Assembly: GCA_016290875.1 (NCBI GenBank)
Contig: JAEEVL010000002.1
Span: forward strand, 62,001 to 126,000
Direction: 5' to 3'
Length of the DNA stretch: 64,000 nucleotides
DNA from: Ruminococcus sp.
GTDB taxonomy: Bacteria; Bacillota; Clostridia; Oscillospirales; Ruminococcaceae
The translations under genes were made by a program, and so were the position numbers. The notes under the pieces were generated by a model. It saw nothing but the letters and a program-made list of their open reading frames with translations, searched no databases and was not told the DNA's origin. Positions 16,911-25,568 of the stretch are shown here, in pieces (the first letter of the stretch is position 1; each line of letters opens with the position of its first letter).

Positions 16911-17048
16911 TCAATGCATAATGCATAATTCATAATTAATGGTATCGCTTGCACGATATATTAAAAGTTAACTGGACTGTTATTTTGATCTGTCTGCCGA
17001 AAGGCGGACACCACAATTATGCATTATTAATTATGAATTATGAATTGA
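16911..17048. mobile_element. MITE-like element, about 138 bp, no coding capacity
   Basis: The ends are inverted repeats of about 24 bp: the left end reads TCAATGCATAATGCATAATT, and the right end read in reverse starts TCAATTCATAATTCATAATT. Inside lies a hairpin, GTCTGCC-GAAA-GGCGGAC (near 16992-17009). The element starts 1 bp after the folC stop region and ends 50 bp before the gdhA promoter. No clear target-site duplication was seen. No ORF is inside. Confidence 0.6.
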
Positions 17049-17098
17049 AAAAGCCCTTGTGCAAATTGCACAAAGATGTAAATTTGAGCTAACACCAC

Positions 17099-17127
17099 TT
17101 GCAAAATCAGAAACATAGTGGTATAAT
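17099..17127 (+). promoter_or_regulatory. Promoter of gdhA
   Basis: TTGCAA at 17099-17104, 17-bp spacer, TATAAT at 17122-17127. It lies just downstream of the MITE-like element. Confidence 0.75.
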
Positions 17128-17136
17128 GAATTTTGA

Positions 17137-18543
<1,407 letters not shown>

Positions 18544-18573
18544 TTTTTGATCAAATAATATCTGAATAGATCA

Positions 18574-18610
18574 AAAGCTCCTTCCGGTTATCCGGAGGGA
18601 GCTTTTTGTG
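18574..18610 (+). terminator. Terminator of gdhA
   Basis: 14-bp stem AAAGCTCCTTCCGG (18574-18587) with CCGGAGGGAGCTTT (18592-18605), loop TTAT, then TTG. Strong intrinsic terminator. Confidence 0.9.
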
Positions 18611-18615
18611 TGCCG

Positions 18616-18792
18616 TCAGGTTCGGCTGTCGTCTGCGAGATAGGTGGGAATATCTCCGTAGGAGTTTCGCAGGTGCTCATTCTCGTCAGGAGTCGGAACA
18701 AGTCCGGTCATTTCAACCCTGCTTGCGGACGGTAATTCAAATTTGTCCGGCTTAGGCTCGGGGACAGGTATTTCATTGCGTTTTTTGCTCAT
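18616..18792 (-). CDS. Small Pro-rich hypothetical protein
   Basis: The ATG at 18792 has GAGGTG 6 nt upstream, giving 58 residues. The sequence is hydrophilic and Pro/Glu-rich (IPVPEPKPDKFELP), with no membrane segment, no Cys and a basic start (MSKKR). I do not recognise it. It is convergent with gdhA and divergent from the HD gene. The clear SD and clean boundaries are the main reasons to believe it is real. Confidence 0.5.
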   Translation of the reverse strand: MSKKRNEIPVPEPKPDKFELPSASRVEMTGLVPTPDENEHLRNSYGDIPTYLADDSRT

Positions 18793-18927
18793 ATTTATCA
18801 CCTCGATGATATTTTTACCGGAAAAAATAAGAATATACCATCTGAATGATTTTTGAGGAATTCTATTGATTTATCCTCTGCGAAGTAGTATAATACAATA
18901 AAGCTGATGTACGGAAGGAGTGATGAT

Positions 18928-19431
18928 ATGCTCGAAGCTATCTGTTCACACAAGGAACTGTCACTTACAGGTTACTATCCGCACGTATGCGATCTTATCG
19001 ACTCTGATAAGCTCGGTGAGCTGAAACAGATAACCCACCATATATCAACTACACGTTTCCAGCATTGTGTCAATGTATCATATTACAGCTATCTGGTCTG
19101 CCGCAAGCTGAATCTCAATGCGCGTTCTGCGGCAAGAGCCGGTCTGCTGCATGACCTTTTCTACTATGACCGCAAGGAATACAATTCAAGTCGAAGCAGA
19201 GGAGAACTCTCGCATAGTGCGATGCATTCACGTCAGGCTGCCGAAAACGCAGCTGCGCTCACGGAGATAACTCCGCTCGAACGCGATATGATCGAAAAGC
19301 ATATGTGGCCTTTGACTCGTCCTATGCCGGGTTACAGAGAAACATATGTTATAACTCTTGTTGACAAGTACTGTGCTGTGCTTGAATTCTGTGTGCCTAA
19401 GCTGAAAAAAGCTGCTAAAGCTTTTCGGTGA
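18928..19431 (+). CDS. HD-domain phosphohydrolase
   Basis: The ATG at 18928 (SD AAGGAG, 7 nt) gives 167 residues. HD-domain metal ligands are visible: H in TRFQHCVNVS near residue 45, HD in GLLHDLFYY near residue 75, and further His in ELSHSAMHS and EKHMWPL. The C-terminal VDKYCAV provides the usual last Asp. Such proteins hydrolyse nucleotides or phosphates; this one resembles the short YedJ/PgpH-like uncharacterised group. Substrate unknown. Confidence 0.8.
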   Translation: MLEAICSHKELSLTGYYPHVCDLIDSDKLGELKQITHHISTTRFQHCVNVSYYSYLVCRKLNLNARSAARAGLLHDLFYYDRKEYNSSRSRGELSHSAMHSRQAAENAAALTEITPLERDMIEKHMWPLTRPMPGYRETYVITLVDKYCAVLEFCVPKLKKAAKAFR

Positions 19432-19490
19432 CAAACAGGTGACGGATGAATGACTATTTGAGAAAAATTGGTCACGATTTTACAATCGTC

Positions 19491-19519
19491 TTGACAAAAC
19501 GGGCTCTCTTGTGTATAAT
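19491..19519 (+). promoter_or_regulatory. Promoter of the cohesin-like lipoprotein gene
   Basis: TTGACA at 19491-19496, 17-bp spacer, TATAAT at 19514-19519, both perfect. The leader is about 100 nt. Confidence 0.88.
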
Positions 19520-19624
19520 AAAGTATGGTACAAGTCGTGCTGTACTAAGGAAAAAATGTAAATTTTTGCCCGACCGGACGGCACTTTCCGGAATGGCATA
19601 TCGTATATGAAAGGAATTACAATA

Positions 19625-20599
19625 ATGAAGACATTAAAGCAGAGAATTATCGCTATCGCAGCTCTTACCTGCGTTGCTATGTCAGCTTTTACAAGCTGTT
19701 CTGATAAGAGCAGCAGTAAAAATGCAGCTGCTGATGTAGGAAGCGACAAGGACATCGAGATCGTAACAAATGAAGACGGTTATATGGTAGCTGCTCCTTT
19801 CCAGGTAATCACTCCTGAGGACGGAAAGGTAAACCTTAACGGTATCGACATCAATGCTCCTGACCCGACAAGAGCAGCTACTACTGAAAAGAGTGACAAG
19901 ACAACTACAAAGGTCATCACTCTTGCTAACGGTGAAGAAGCTACAGAGATCGTTACAGAGCTTGATGAAAACAACCAGCCTGTAACCGAGTACGTTACTG
20001 TTACAGATGCTTCCGGTCAGGTTGTAACTGAGGCAGGCGGTCAGCCTGTTACTGAAGCAGTAGTTGTTACAAAGGCTGTTCCTGCAACTGAGACAGTTGT
20101 TGTTTCTGATTCAGATGCAACAGAGGCTGAGACAAAGCCGGCAGATTATCAGAGCAAAACAGAGACTAAGTACATCTTCTGGATGAACATAGACAAGGAC
20201 ATTGACTTCGACTTTGAAGGACAGTTCGTTAAGTTAACATTCCAGGTCAAGGCAGATGCTCCCAACGGCGAGTATCCTATCACTATCGATCCCGATATTT
20301 CAACTGTTGCCGGCAAGAGCCTCAACAGAGAGATCAATGTTTTCAACGGCTGCGTAAACGTTGGCGGAACTGCAACTCCTCAGAATATCACATCTGACGG
20401 TATCTCAGTTTATGCTGATAATGTTTCTGCAAAGCCCGGTGATACTGTTGACCTCTACTTCAACATCAAGAACAATCCCGGTGTTGCAGCAGTTATGATG
20501 TGGTTCTCTTACGATGCTAACGCTCTTGAGTGCAAGAAGGTTGTAGCTACCGGAGACTTCGCTGATATCGCAATTCCTCAGGTAGGTTCACAGAAATAA
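19625..20599 (+). CDS. Surface lipoprotein with a cohesin-like domain in circularly permuted order
   Basis: The ATG at 19625 (SD AAAGGA, 9 nt) gives 324 residues. A lipoprotein signal ends in AFTSC with Cys25 as the lipid-bearing residue. Residues about 80-180 are a Thr/Val-rich stalk. Residues about 182-247 match the second half of a type I cohesin (VKLTFQVKADAPNGEYPITI, then a final NGCVNVG). Residues about 257-324 match the first half (DNVSAKPGDTVDLYFNI, then NNPGVAAVMMWFSYDANALE). The halves are therefore in reverse order. Two dockerin proteins are encoded in this window, so a cell-surface docking role is possible but unproven. An alternative is remnants of two adjacent cohesins. Confidence 0.7.
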   Translation: MKTLKQRIIAIAALTCVAMSAFTSCSDKSSSKNAAADVGSDKDIEIVTNEDGYMVAAPFQVITPEDGKVNLNGIDINAPDPTRAATTEKSDKTTTKVITLANGEEATEIVTELDENNQPVTEYVTVTDASGQVVTEAGGQPVTEAVVVTKAVPATETVVVSDSDATEAETKPADYQSKTETKYIFWMNIDKDIDFDFEGQFVKLTFQVKADAPNGEYPITIDPDISTVAGKSLNREINVFNGCVNVGGTATPQNITSDGISVYADNVSAKPGDTVDLYFNIKNNPGVAAVMMWFSYDANALECKKVVATGDFADIAIPQVGSQK

Positions 20600-20644
20600 G
20601 AATATGTAAGTAAGCTTTATCGCTTTCTTAAAAAATAGTTGTTT

Positions 20645-20675
20645 ACCGAGTCCGGATCCCGGGCTCGGTGTTTTT
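20645..20675 (+). terminator. Terminator of the cohesin-like lipoprotein gene
   Basis: ACCGAGTCCGG (20645-20655) pairs with CCGGGCTCGGT (20659-20669) with one G-T pair; GTTTTT follows. Confidence 0.85.
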
Positions 20676-20718
20676 ATATCATCATTCTGTTAGCCGGGAG
20701 TAATTTTTGAAAAAATGC

Positions 20719-20747
20719 TTGACAAACGGATTTTGGGGTGATATAAT
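20719..20747 (+). promoter_or_regulatory. Promoter of cysK
   Basis: TTGACA at 20719-20724, 17-bp spacer, TATAAT at 20742-20747. The predicted leader is about 130 nt and contains the short ORF at 20800. Confidence 0.88.
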
Positions 20748-20799
20748 ATAAACATACCAATCAGATAGGAAATATAGTAGATATATGGAGGCAGCTGTT

Positions 20800-20826
20800 A
20801 TGGCTACTGCAAACAAGCGATGTTGA
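20800..20826 (+). CDS. Possible leader peptide MATANKRC upstream of cysK
   Basis: An 8-codon ORF with a GGAGG 8 nt before its ATG and the last sense codon TGT (Cys) directly before TGA. It lies between the cysK promoter and cysK, 57 nt upstream of the cysK start. A Cys-ending leader ORF could sense charged tRNA-Cys by ribosome stalling. This is inference from position, SD and the terminal Cys codon. No attenuator hairpin is obvious downstream. Confidence 0.4.
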   Translation: MATANKRC

Positions 20827-20883
20827 AACATTAACATACGGACATAAACTTATATCAGATAAATCTTTAAGGAGTAGATCATT

Positions 20884-21810
20884 ATGAATATCAAGAATAC
20901 TATTACAGACCTCATCGGAGGCACACCTCTTCTCGAACTCGCTAATATCGAAAAGAGCGAGGAGCTCAACGCTAAGATAATCGCAAAGCTCGAATACTTC
21001 AATCCTGCCGGCAGCGTTAAAGACAGAGTTGCAAAGGCTATGATCGACGATGCTGAAGAAAAAGGCATCCTCAAGCCCGGCAGCGTTATCATCGAACCTA
21101 CCAGCGGTAATACCGGTATAGGTCTTGCTTCTGTTGCAGCTGCAAGAGGCTACCGTCTTATCATTGCCATGCCCGAGACTATGAGTATCGAGCGCCGCAA
21201 CCTTATGAAGGCTTACGGTGCAGAGCTCGTTCTTACTGACGGCTCAAAGGGCATGAAGGGCGCTATCGAAAAGGCTCAGGAGCTCGCTGAAGAGATCCCC
21301 AACAGCTTTATTCCTTCACAGTTCACAAACCCTGCAAACCCATCTGCACATGAAAAGACAACAGGTGTTGAGATATGGGAAGATACTGACGGAAAGGTAG
21401 ATATTTTCGTTTCCGGCGTAGGTACAGGCGGTACTGTCAGCGGTGTAGGTGTTTACCTCAAGTCAAAAAATCCTGATGTCAAGATAGTTGCTGTTGAACC
21501 TTCCGGTTCACCTGTGCTCTCTGAGGGCAAGGCTGGTCCTCATAAGATCCAGGGTATTGGTGCAGGCTTTGTTCCTGAGACACTTGATACAAAGATATAT
21601 GACGAGATAATCACAGTTGATAATGAGGACGCATTTGCAACAGGCAGAGCCGTTGCAAGAAAAGAGGGCGTACTTGTTGGTATTTCTTCCGGAGCTGCTG
21701 TATGGGCTGCTATCCAGCTTGCTAAGCGTCCTGAGAACAAGGGCAAGACTATTGTTGCGCTTCTTCCTGATACAGGTGAGCGTTACCTCTCAACTCCTAT
21801 GTTCGACTGA
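20884..21810 (+). CDS. cysK: Cysteine synthase (O-acetylserine sulfhydrylase)
   Basis: This 308-residue PLP enzyme makes cysteine from O-acetylserine and sulfide. The PLP lysine is in PAGSVKDR near residue 44, the substrate loop is [11 protein letters not shown] near 68-78, and the phosphate-binding GTGGT is near 178-182. The C terminus is short, as in CysK rather than cystathionine beta-synthase. SD AAGGAG is upstream. It has its own promoter and terminator. A short Cys-ending ORF lies in its leader. Confidence 0.95.
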   Translation: MNIKNTITDLIGGTPLLELANIEKSEELNAKIIAKLEYFNPAGSVKDRVAKAMIDDAEEKGILKPGSVIIEPTSGNTGIGLASVAAARGYRLIIAMPETMSIERRNLMKAYGAELVLTDGSKGMKGAIEKAQELAEEIPNSFIPSQFTNPANPSAHEKTTGVEIWEDTDGKVDIFVSGVGTGGTVSGVGVYLKSKNPDVKIVAVEPSGSPVLSEGKAGPHKIQGIGAGFVPETLDTKIYDEIITVDNEDAFATGRAVARKEGVLVGISSGAAVWAAIQLAKRPENKGKTIVALLPDTGERYLSTPMFD

Positions 21811-21825
21811 TTTAATAAGATGCAG

Positions 21826-21855
21826 AAAGGGAGCACCTGTGTGCTCCCTTTAGTT
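21826..21855 (+). terminator. Terminator of cysK
   Basis: Perfect 11-bp stem AAAGGGAGCAC / GTGCTCCCTTT with loop CTGT; the T-run is part of the stem end. Confidence 0.88.
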
Positions 21856-21890
21856 TGTTATTAAGTGTTTATTTGACCAATAATGGGATT

Positions 21891-22051
21891 CTAAAGGGTT
21901 TACAACCCTTTAGCGGATTCCAAAGGCAGAGCCTTTGGCAGGGTGTGGGACAGCGTCCCACAATCCATAAAGCGCTCCGCAAGAGGTGAATCCTCAAACA
22001 GTCCGGTGGACTGTTTGGGGAGAGGAGACGCCCTGTAAGAGAGGGCGTCTC
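21891..22051. repeat. Series of five consecutive hairpins
   Basis: In order: CTAAAGGGTT/AACCCTTTAG (21891-21913), CCAAAGGC/GCCTTTGG (21920-21938), GTGGGAC/GTCCCAC (21945-21961), AAACAGTCC/GGACTGTTT (21996-22016), all with 3-nt loops, then GAGACGCCCT/AGGGCGTCTC (22025-22051) with a 7-nt loop and TTTAT after it. Together with the cysK terminator this fills the 294 bp between cysK and the GGDEF gene; no ORF is present. It looks like a palindromic intergenic repeat (REP/BIME-like). Confidence 0.75.
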
Positions 22052-22104
22052 TTTATAAATAATGCTTATTTCGATAATCTCAATTAAGCGCTATGTGCTG
22101 TGAT

Positions 22105-23892
22105 TTATATATATCCCTGTTTTTTCAGAAGAGCGGTGATAGTTCTTCCGATAATTGCAAAATAGTTCGTATCGGCAACAGACCATTTTTTGAATCTTGA
22201 AATATAGCAGAATGAGATCATTCCCTTGATAACGCTGTCTTCGGTCATAAGATACTGTATCGTACCGCCGATATTCTCGGATGTGAGCTGTGAAAAAGCA
22301 GCATCGTCTCTGCCTTCGAGCTCGTTTACGTTGTCGATGACGAATAGTCCGTCACCTGTGAAGCGCTCTGCGTAACCGTTGGCAAAAAGATAGGCGGCGT
22401 TTTTGGAAGAAGCATTTCCGCAGCTGAGGATAAGTCCCATATCGTTGCCTGCAAACACACATATATCGTCGATAGCGAATTTTGTTCTTATCTGCTCAAG
22501 AAGTACGGAAAGGTCAGGCAGTCTGCCGAGCACAAGGCTTTCTGCAAGCTGTCCTGCAAAACCAAGACGCTCTGAGGCTTCCTCTTTTCGACTGAGGTAT
22601 ACTATCTTGTTCTTCGCGTCCTTTTCTACCGGACCATGCTTTGCAGCATCGTATATCACATAACGGTTCTTGCCTTTTTCCTGAGCTATATACAAGGCTT
22701 TGTCTGCCTGCATGAAGAGTTCGTCGTAGTCTTTGCTGTCGATTGGATAGGTAGAAATTCCCATAGAACAGGTCAGCCGGAAATTCTCGAACCGGTCGGC
22801 AAACGCAAACTCGGTACGGCTCCTTATTGCGCGGAGAACACCTCTGAGGTCTTCCTCGTCGCGTGTGTTTTCGAGGATTATGAGGAAGCCGCCGCCGCTT
22901 ATTCTGCCTGCGATACCGCGCGGACCTATTTCTGTCCTTATGATACCGGCTATGGTGTATATTACTTCATCGCCGAAAAGGTGACCGTAACTGTTGTTGA
23001 CGGTCGTGAAGTCATCAATGTCGAGTATGACTAAATTGACGTTGCAGGACGGCGCTGAGGCTATCAGTTCTGAAGCGAAAGTAGTAACAGCACGACGGTT
23101 TAGCAGTCCGGACAGAGAGTCCTTGTTGGCTTCAAGGGTGAGGTTTACGTCCTTGCTCTTCTGACGGGAGCTTACAACGGATATGATACCGCTGACCTTT
23201 CTGCTGCCGGGATCATCAAACCGTGTTATGCCCCTGAAAAGGCAGAGTTCACGTGCTTTTCCGCCGGTCAGGACAGATGTTTCGAGCTCGTAGTCAAAGC
23301 GGTAGACTCCACTGCGCATATCGCGGCAGAGAGCGTTGAATATCTCTATATAGCGTGAGGGGACATAGCCTTTTTCAATTGAACTGAGCCGCCACTTTTC
23401 GAGTTCTTCGTCTGCGAGAACTATCTCGCGGCAGCAGTCGAACATATATATCCTGAGATGCTGAGTCTCAAACGAATAGGTGAATGCGAGGTCGCTTACA
23501 AGGCTGAGTGTGAAGCGGTAATCAGAAAGAGTGCGTTCGCGGCTGTAAGCTAAGGATTCCAGGGAAAAAACGTCGCTGAAGGTGATACTGAAAAGTGTCT
23601 CCTTGCCGTCCGGCGGTACTTTTTTCACCGTAGCGGCAGTCCAGCGGAGCTGACCGTTGATGCCTTTCATGCGTATAACGGTGCGGAAAACGCCGCCGTC
23701 CTCAGCTGATTCTAAGCAGTCTGCGAGACGGGGATAGTCCTCATCGTCGATGGTGCGGCGGATGGAGTATATAACATCGTTGCCGAAGTATGTGAAAAAC
23801 TTCTCGTCCGCACTTTGCGTGTGCAGGCTTTTATCAACGATGACTCTTCCGACGCTGTACATTTTTTCATTGAGGAATTCTCCGCTCTCCAT
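22105..23892 (-). CDS. PAS-GGDEF-GAF-like signalling protein with degenerate GGDEF motif
   Basis: The ATG at 23892 (GGAGG 6 nt upstream) gives 595 residues; an ATG at 23917-23919 has no SD. The N terminus (about 10-120) looks like a PAS fold with an RWTAATVKKV segment. A GGDEF-fold domain covers about 255-430, starting LSGLLNRRAV and with the LDIDDF and NSYGHLFGDEV motifs. The signature loop is SGGGF (332-336) instead of GG(D/E)EF, so cyclase activity is unlikely. The last ~150 residues look like a GAF-type sensor. It is probably a c-di-GMP or ligand-binding regulator rather than an enzyme. Confidence 0.75.
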   Translation of the reverse strand: MESGEFLNEKMYSVGRVIVDKSLHTQSADEKFFTYFGNDVIYSIRRTIDDEDYPRLADCLESAEDGGVFRTVIRMKGINGQLRWTAATVKKVPPDGKETLFSITFSDVFSLESLAYSRERTLSDYRFTLSLVSDLAFTYSFETQHLRIYMFDCCREIVLADEELEKWRLSSIEKGYVPSRYIEIFNALCRDMRSGVYRFDYELETSVLTGGKARELCLFRGITRFDDPGSRKVSGIISVVSSRQKSKDVNLTLEANKDSLSGLLNRRAVTTFASELIASAPSCNVNLVILDIDDFTTVNNSYGHLFGDEVIYTIAGIIRTEIGPRGIAGRISGGGFLIILENTRDEEDLRGVLRAIRSRTEFAFADRFENFRLTCSMGISTYPIDSKDYDELFMQADKALYIAQEKGKNRYVIYDAAKHGPVEKDAKNKIVYLSRKEEASERLGFAGQLAESLVLGRLPDLSVLLEQIRTKFAIDDICVFAGNDMGLILSCGNASSKNAAYLFANGYAERFTGDGLFVIDNVNELEGRDDAAFSQLTSENIGGTIQYLMTEDSVIKGMISFCYISRFKKWSVADTNYFAIIGRTITALLKKQGYI

Positions 23893-23921
23893 AGTCCGCC
23901 TCCCTGACAAGTTATACATTG

Positions 23922-23950
23922 ATTATATCATATTATAACGGCAATATCAA
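23922..23950 (-). promoter_or_regulatory. Promoter of the PAS-GGDEF-GAF gene
   Basis: Minus strand TTGATA (23950-23945), 17-bp spacer, TATAAT (23927-23922). Confidence 0.6.
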
Positions 23951-24100
23951 CAAAGACGGAGAATTTTTCGTTTTTGATAAATTCCTACCTGTAAGATAGG
24001 CTTGTTCACAAAAAATTAACAATTTAATACGTGACTTTCGCTCGCTCATATTATATAATATAAGTAGTAAACTCTTTAATGATAAAAGGATAGGGATAAA

Positions 24101-25294
24101 ATGAAAAGAACTGAAATGAGAAAGTACCTGTATATTGCAGGGCTTGCAGTCGCAGTATGCCTGATCGTACAGAACTTCTGGATCGTTATTGCACTGCTCG
24201 GACTCACATTCAAGGCGCTCACGCCGATGCTCATAGGCTGCATAATCGCCTATATCTTCAACATCATTATGAATTTCTTCGAGAAGCACTACTTCCCGAA
24301 AAAGAACACGAAATTCATATCCGCCTCAAGGAGACCTGTCTGTCTTGTGCTTTCCTTTACGATCGTATTTGCGACTATCGCACTTATACTAAAGGTCGTC
24401 ATACCTGAGATAATCACGGCAGGCAAACTGTTCTATGACGAGCTGCCTGAACTGTATGACAAGACAAAGGATTATGCAAACAGGAAGCTCAAGCAGTACC
24501 CGGCTATCAGACGCGAGATAAATAACATTGACATTGACAAGGATGCCATTACCAAGCGGCTCACAAGCAGTGCTTTTGGTATTTTCGGCTCTGTTATCTC
24601 GTTTATCAGCTCTGTGACCTCTACTGTCACAAATATCATCATTGGCATAATCTTCGCGATATATCTGCTTCTTCGCAAGGACAAGCTAGCCGCTGATATC
24701 CAGCGTCTGAAGCTTGCTTATCTCAGCGAGAAAGCCAACAGACGTATCGACCGCTTCCTTACAACTGCTCACGAGACATTCACTAATTTCTTCATCGGAC
24801 AGTTTATCGAAGCACTTCTCATTGGCTCACTCACATTCATAGGCTCATCGCTGCTGAGACTGCCTTACCCTGCTATGACCGGTACTATCATTGGCGTTAC
24901 CGCGCTCATACCTATCGTAGGAGCTCTCATCGGTGCTGTGCTCAGTGCGTTCGTTATCTGCACGGTAAGTATGACTAAAGCGCTTATATTTATCGTATTC
25001 CTGATTATTCTCCAGCAGATAGACAATAATATATTCTATCCGAAGGTAGTAGGCACATCTGTCGGACTTCCCGGCATATGGGTGCTTGCAGCCGTAACAG
25101 TCGGCGGAAGTCTCTTCGGTATCATGGGTATGGTGCTCGGAGTACCGCTCGTTGCGACATTTTATAAGCTAGGTTTCTACAAGCTTGAGAAGAAGGAAAG
25201 AGAGCTTGCTTTAGCCGCAGAAGCGGCTGCCGGACCGCCGGATGAAGAAAAAATACCGGAGAATTCTACGTCTGAGGAAAATTCTCACAAATAA
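24101..25294 (+). CDS. AI-2E family transporter (YtvI/PerM-like permease)
   Basis: This 397-residue protein has about eight membrane segments, with the family signatures TPMLIGCIIAYIFN near the N terminus and the late LRLPYPAMTGTIIGVTALIPIVGA and QQIDNNIFYPKVVGTSVGLP motifs. The family includes transporters of different substrates; despite the name, AI-2 export is proven for few. The C-terminal 30 residues are polar and Glu/Ser-rich. No neighbour suggests a substrate. ATG 24101 follows AAGGATAGGG. Confidence 0.88.
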   Translation: MKRTEMRKYLYIAGLAVAVCLIVQNFWIVIALLGLTFKALTPMLIGCIIAYIFNIIMNFFEKHYFPKKNTKFISASRRPVCLVLSFTIVFATIALILKVVIPEIITAGKLFYDELPELYDKTKDYANRKLKQYPAIRREINNIDIDKDAITKRLTSSAFGIFGSVISFISSVTSTVTNIIIGIIFAIYLLLRKDKLAADIQRLKLAYLSEKANRRIDRFLTTAHETFTNFFIGQFIEALLIGSLTFIGSSLLRLPYPAMTGTIIGVTALIPIVGALIGAVLSAFVICTVSMTKALIFIVFLIILQQIDNNIFYPKVVGTSVGLPGIWVLAAVTVGGSLFGIMGMVLGVPLVATFYKLGFYKLEKKERELALAAEAAAGPPDEEKIPENSTSEENSHK

Positions 25295-25453
25295 ACAAAT
25301 TGCACAAACAAGGGGCATAAATTTTGACAGCTGAAAGGTAGCTCTGCCTATAAATCGGCAGTTTGCATACCTGTACAGGCGCTCATAAGTATAATTGGTA
25401 ATAAAATCAAACGATACAGCAGAAAAAATCGATAACTTCGGGTAACATAGAGA

Positions 25454-25496
25454 TTGACATTTTTTAGTCAATGTGCTATTATATCAAATGTGATAT
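25454..25496 (+). promoter_or_regulatory. Promoter of the pfl operon with palindromic candidate operator
   Basis: TTGACA at 25454-25459, 17-bp spacer, TATTAT at 25477-25482. A perfect 16-bp palindrome, ATATCAAATGTGATAT (25481-25496), overlaps the end of the -10 and the expected start site. A second inverted repeat, TTGAC/GTCAA, overlaps the -35. Position suggests repressor binding; the factor is unknown. The rest of 25295-25453 shows no gene. Confidence 0.7.
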
Positions 25497-25568
25497 GACA
25501 ATATGTGTATTTAGCTGTCGCTTAATGTGATGACTGCATATAATTTTTCTGTAAAGGAGTTATGATAT

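Noticed and set aside
21891..22051. CRISPR array
   Set aside because: The five stem-loops have different sequences and there are no repeated units with unique spacers. No CRISPR array or cas gene was found anywhere in the window.
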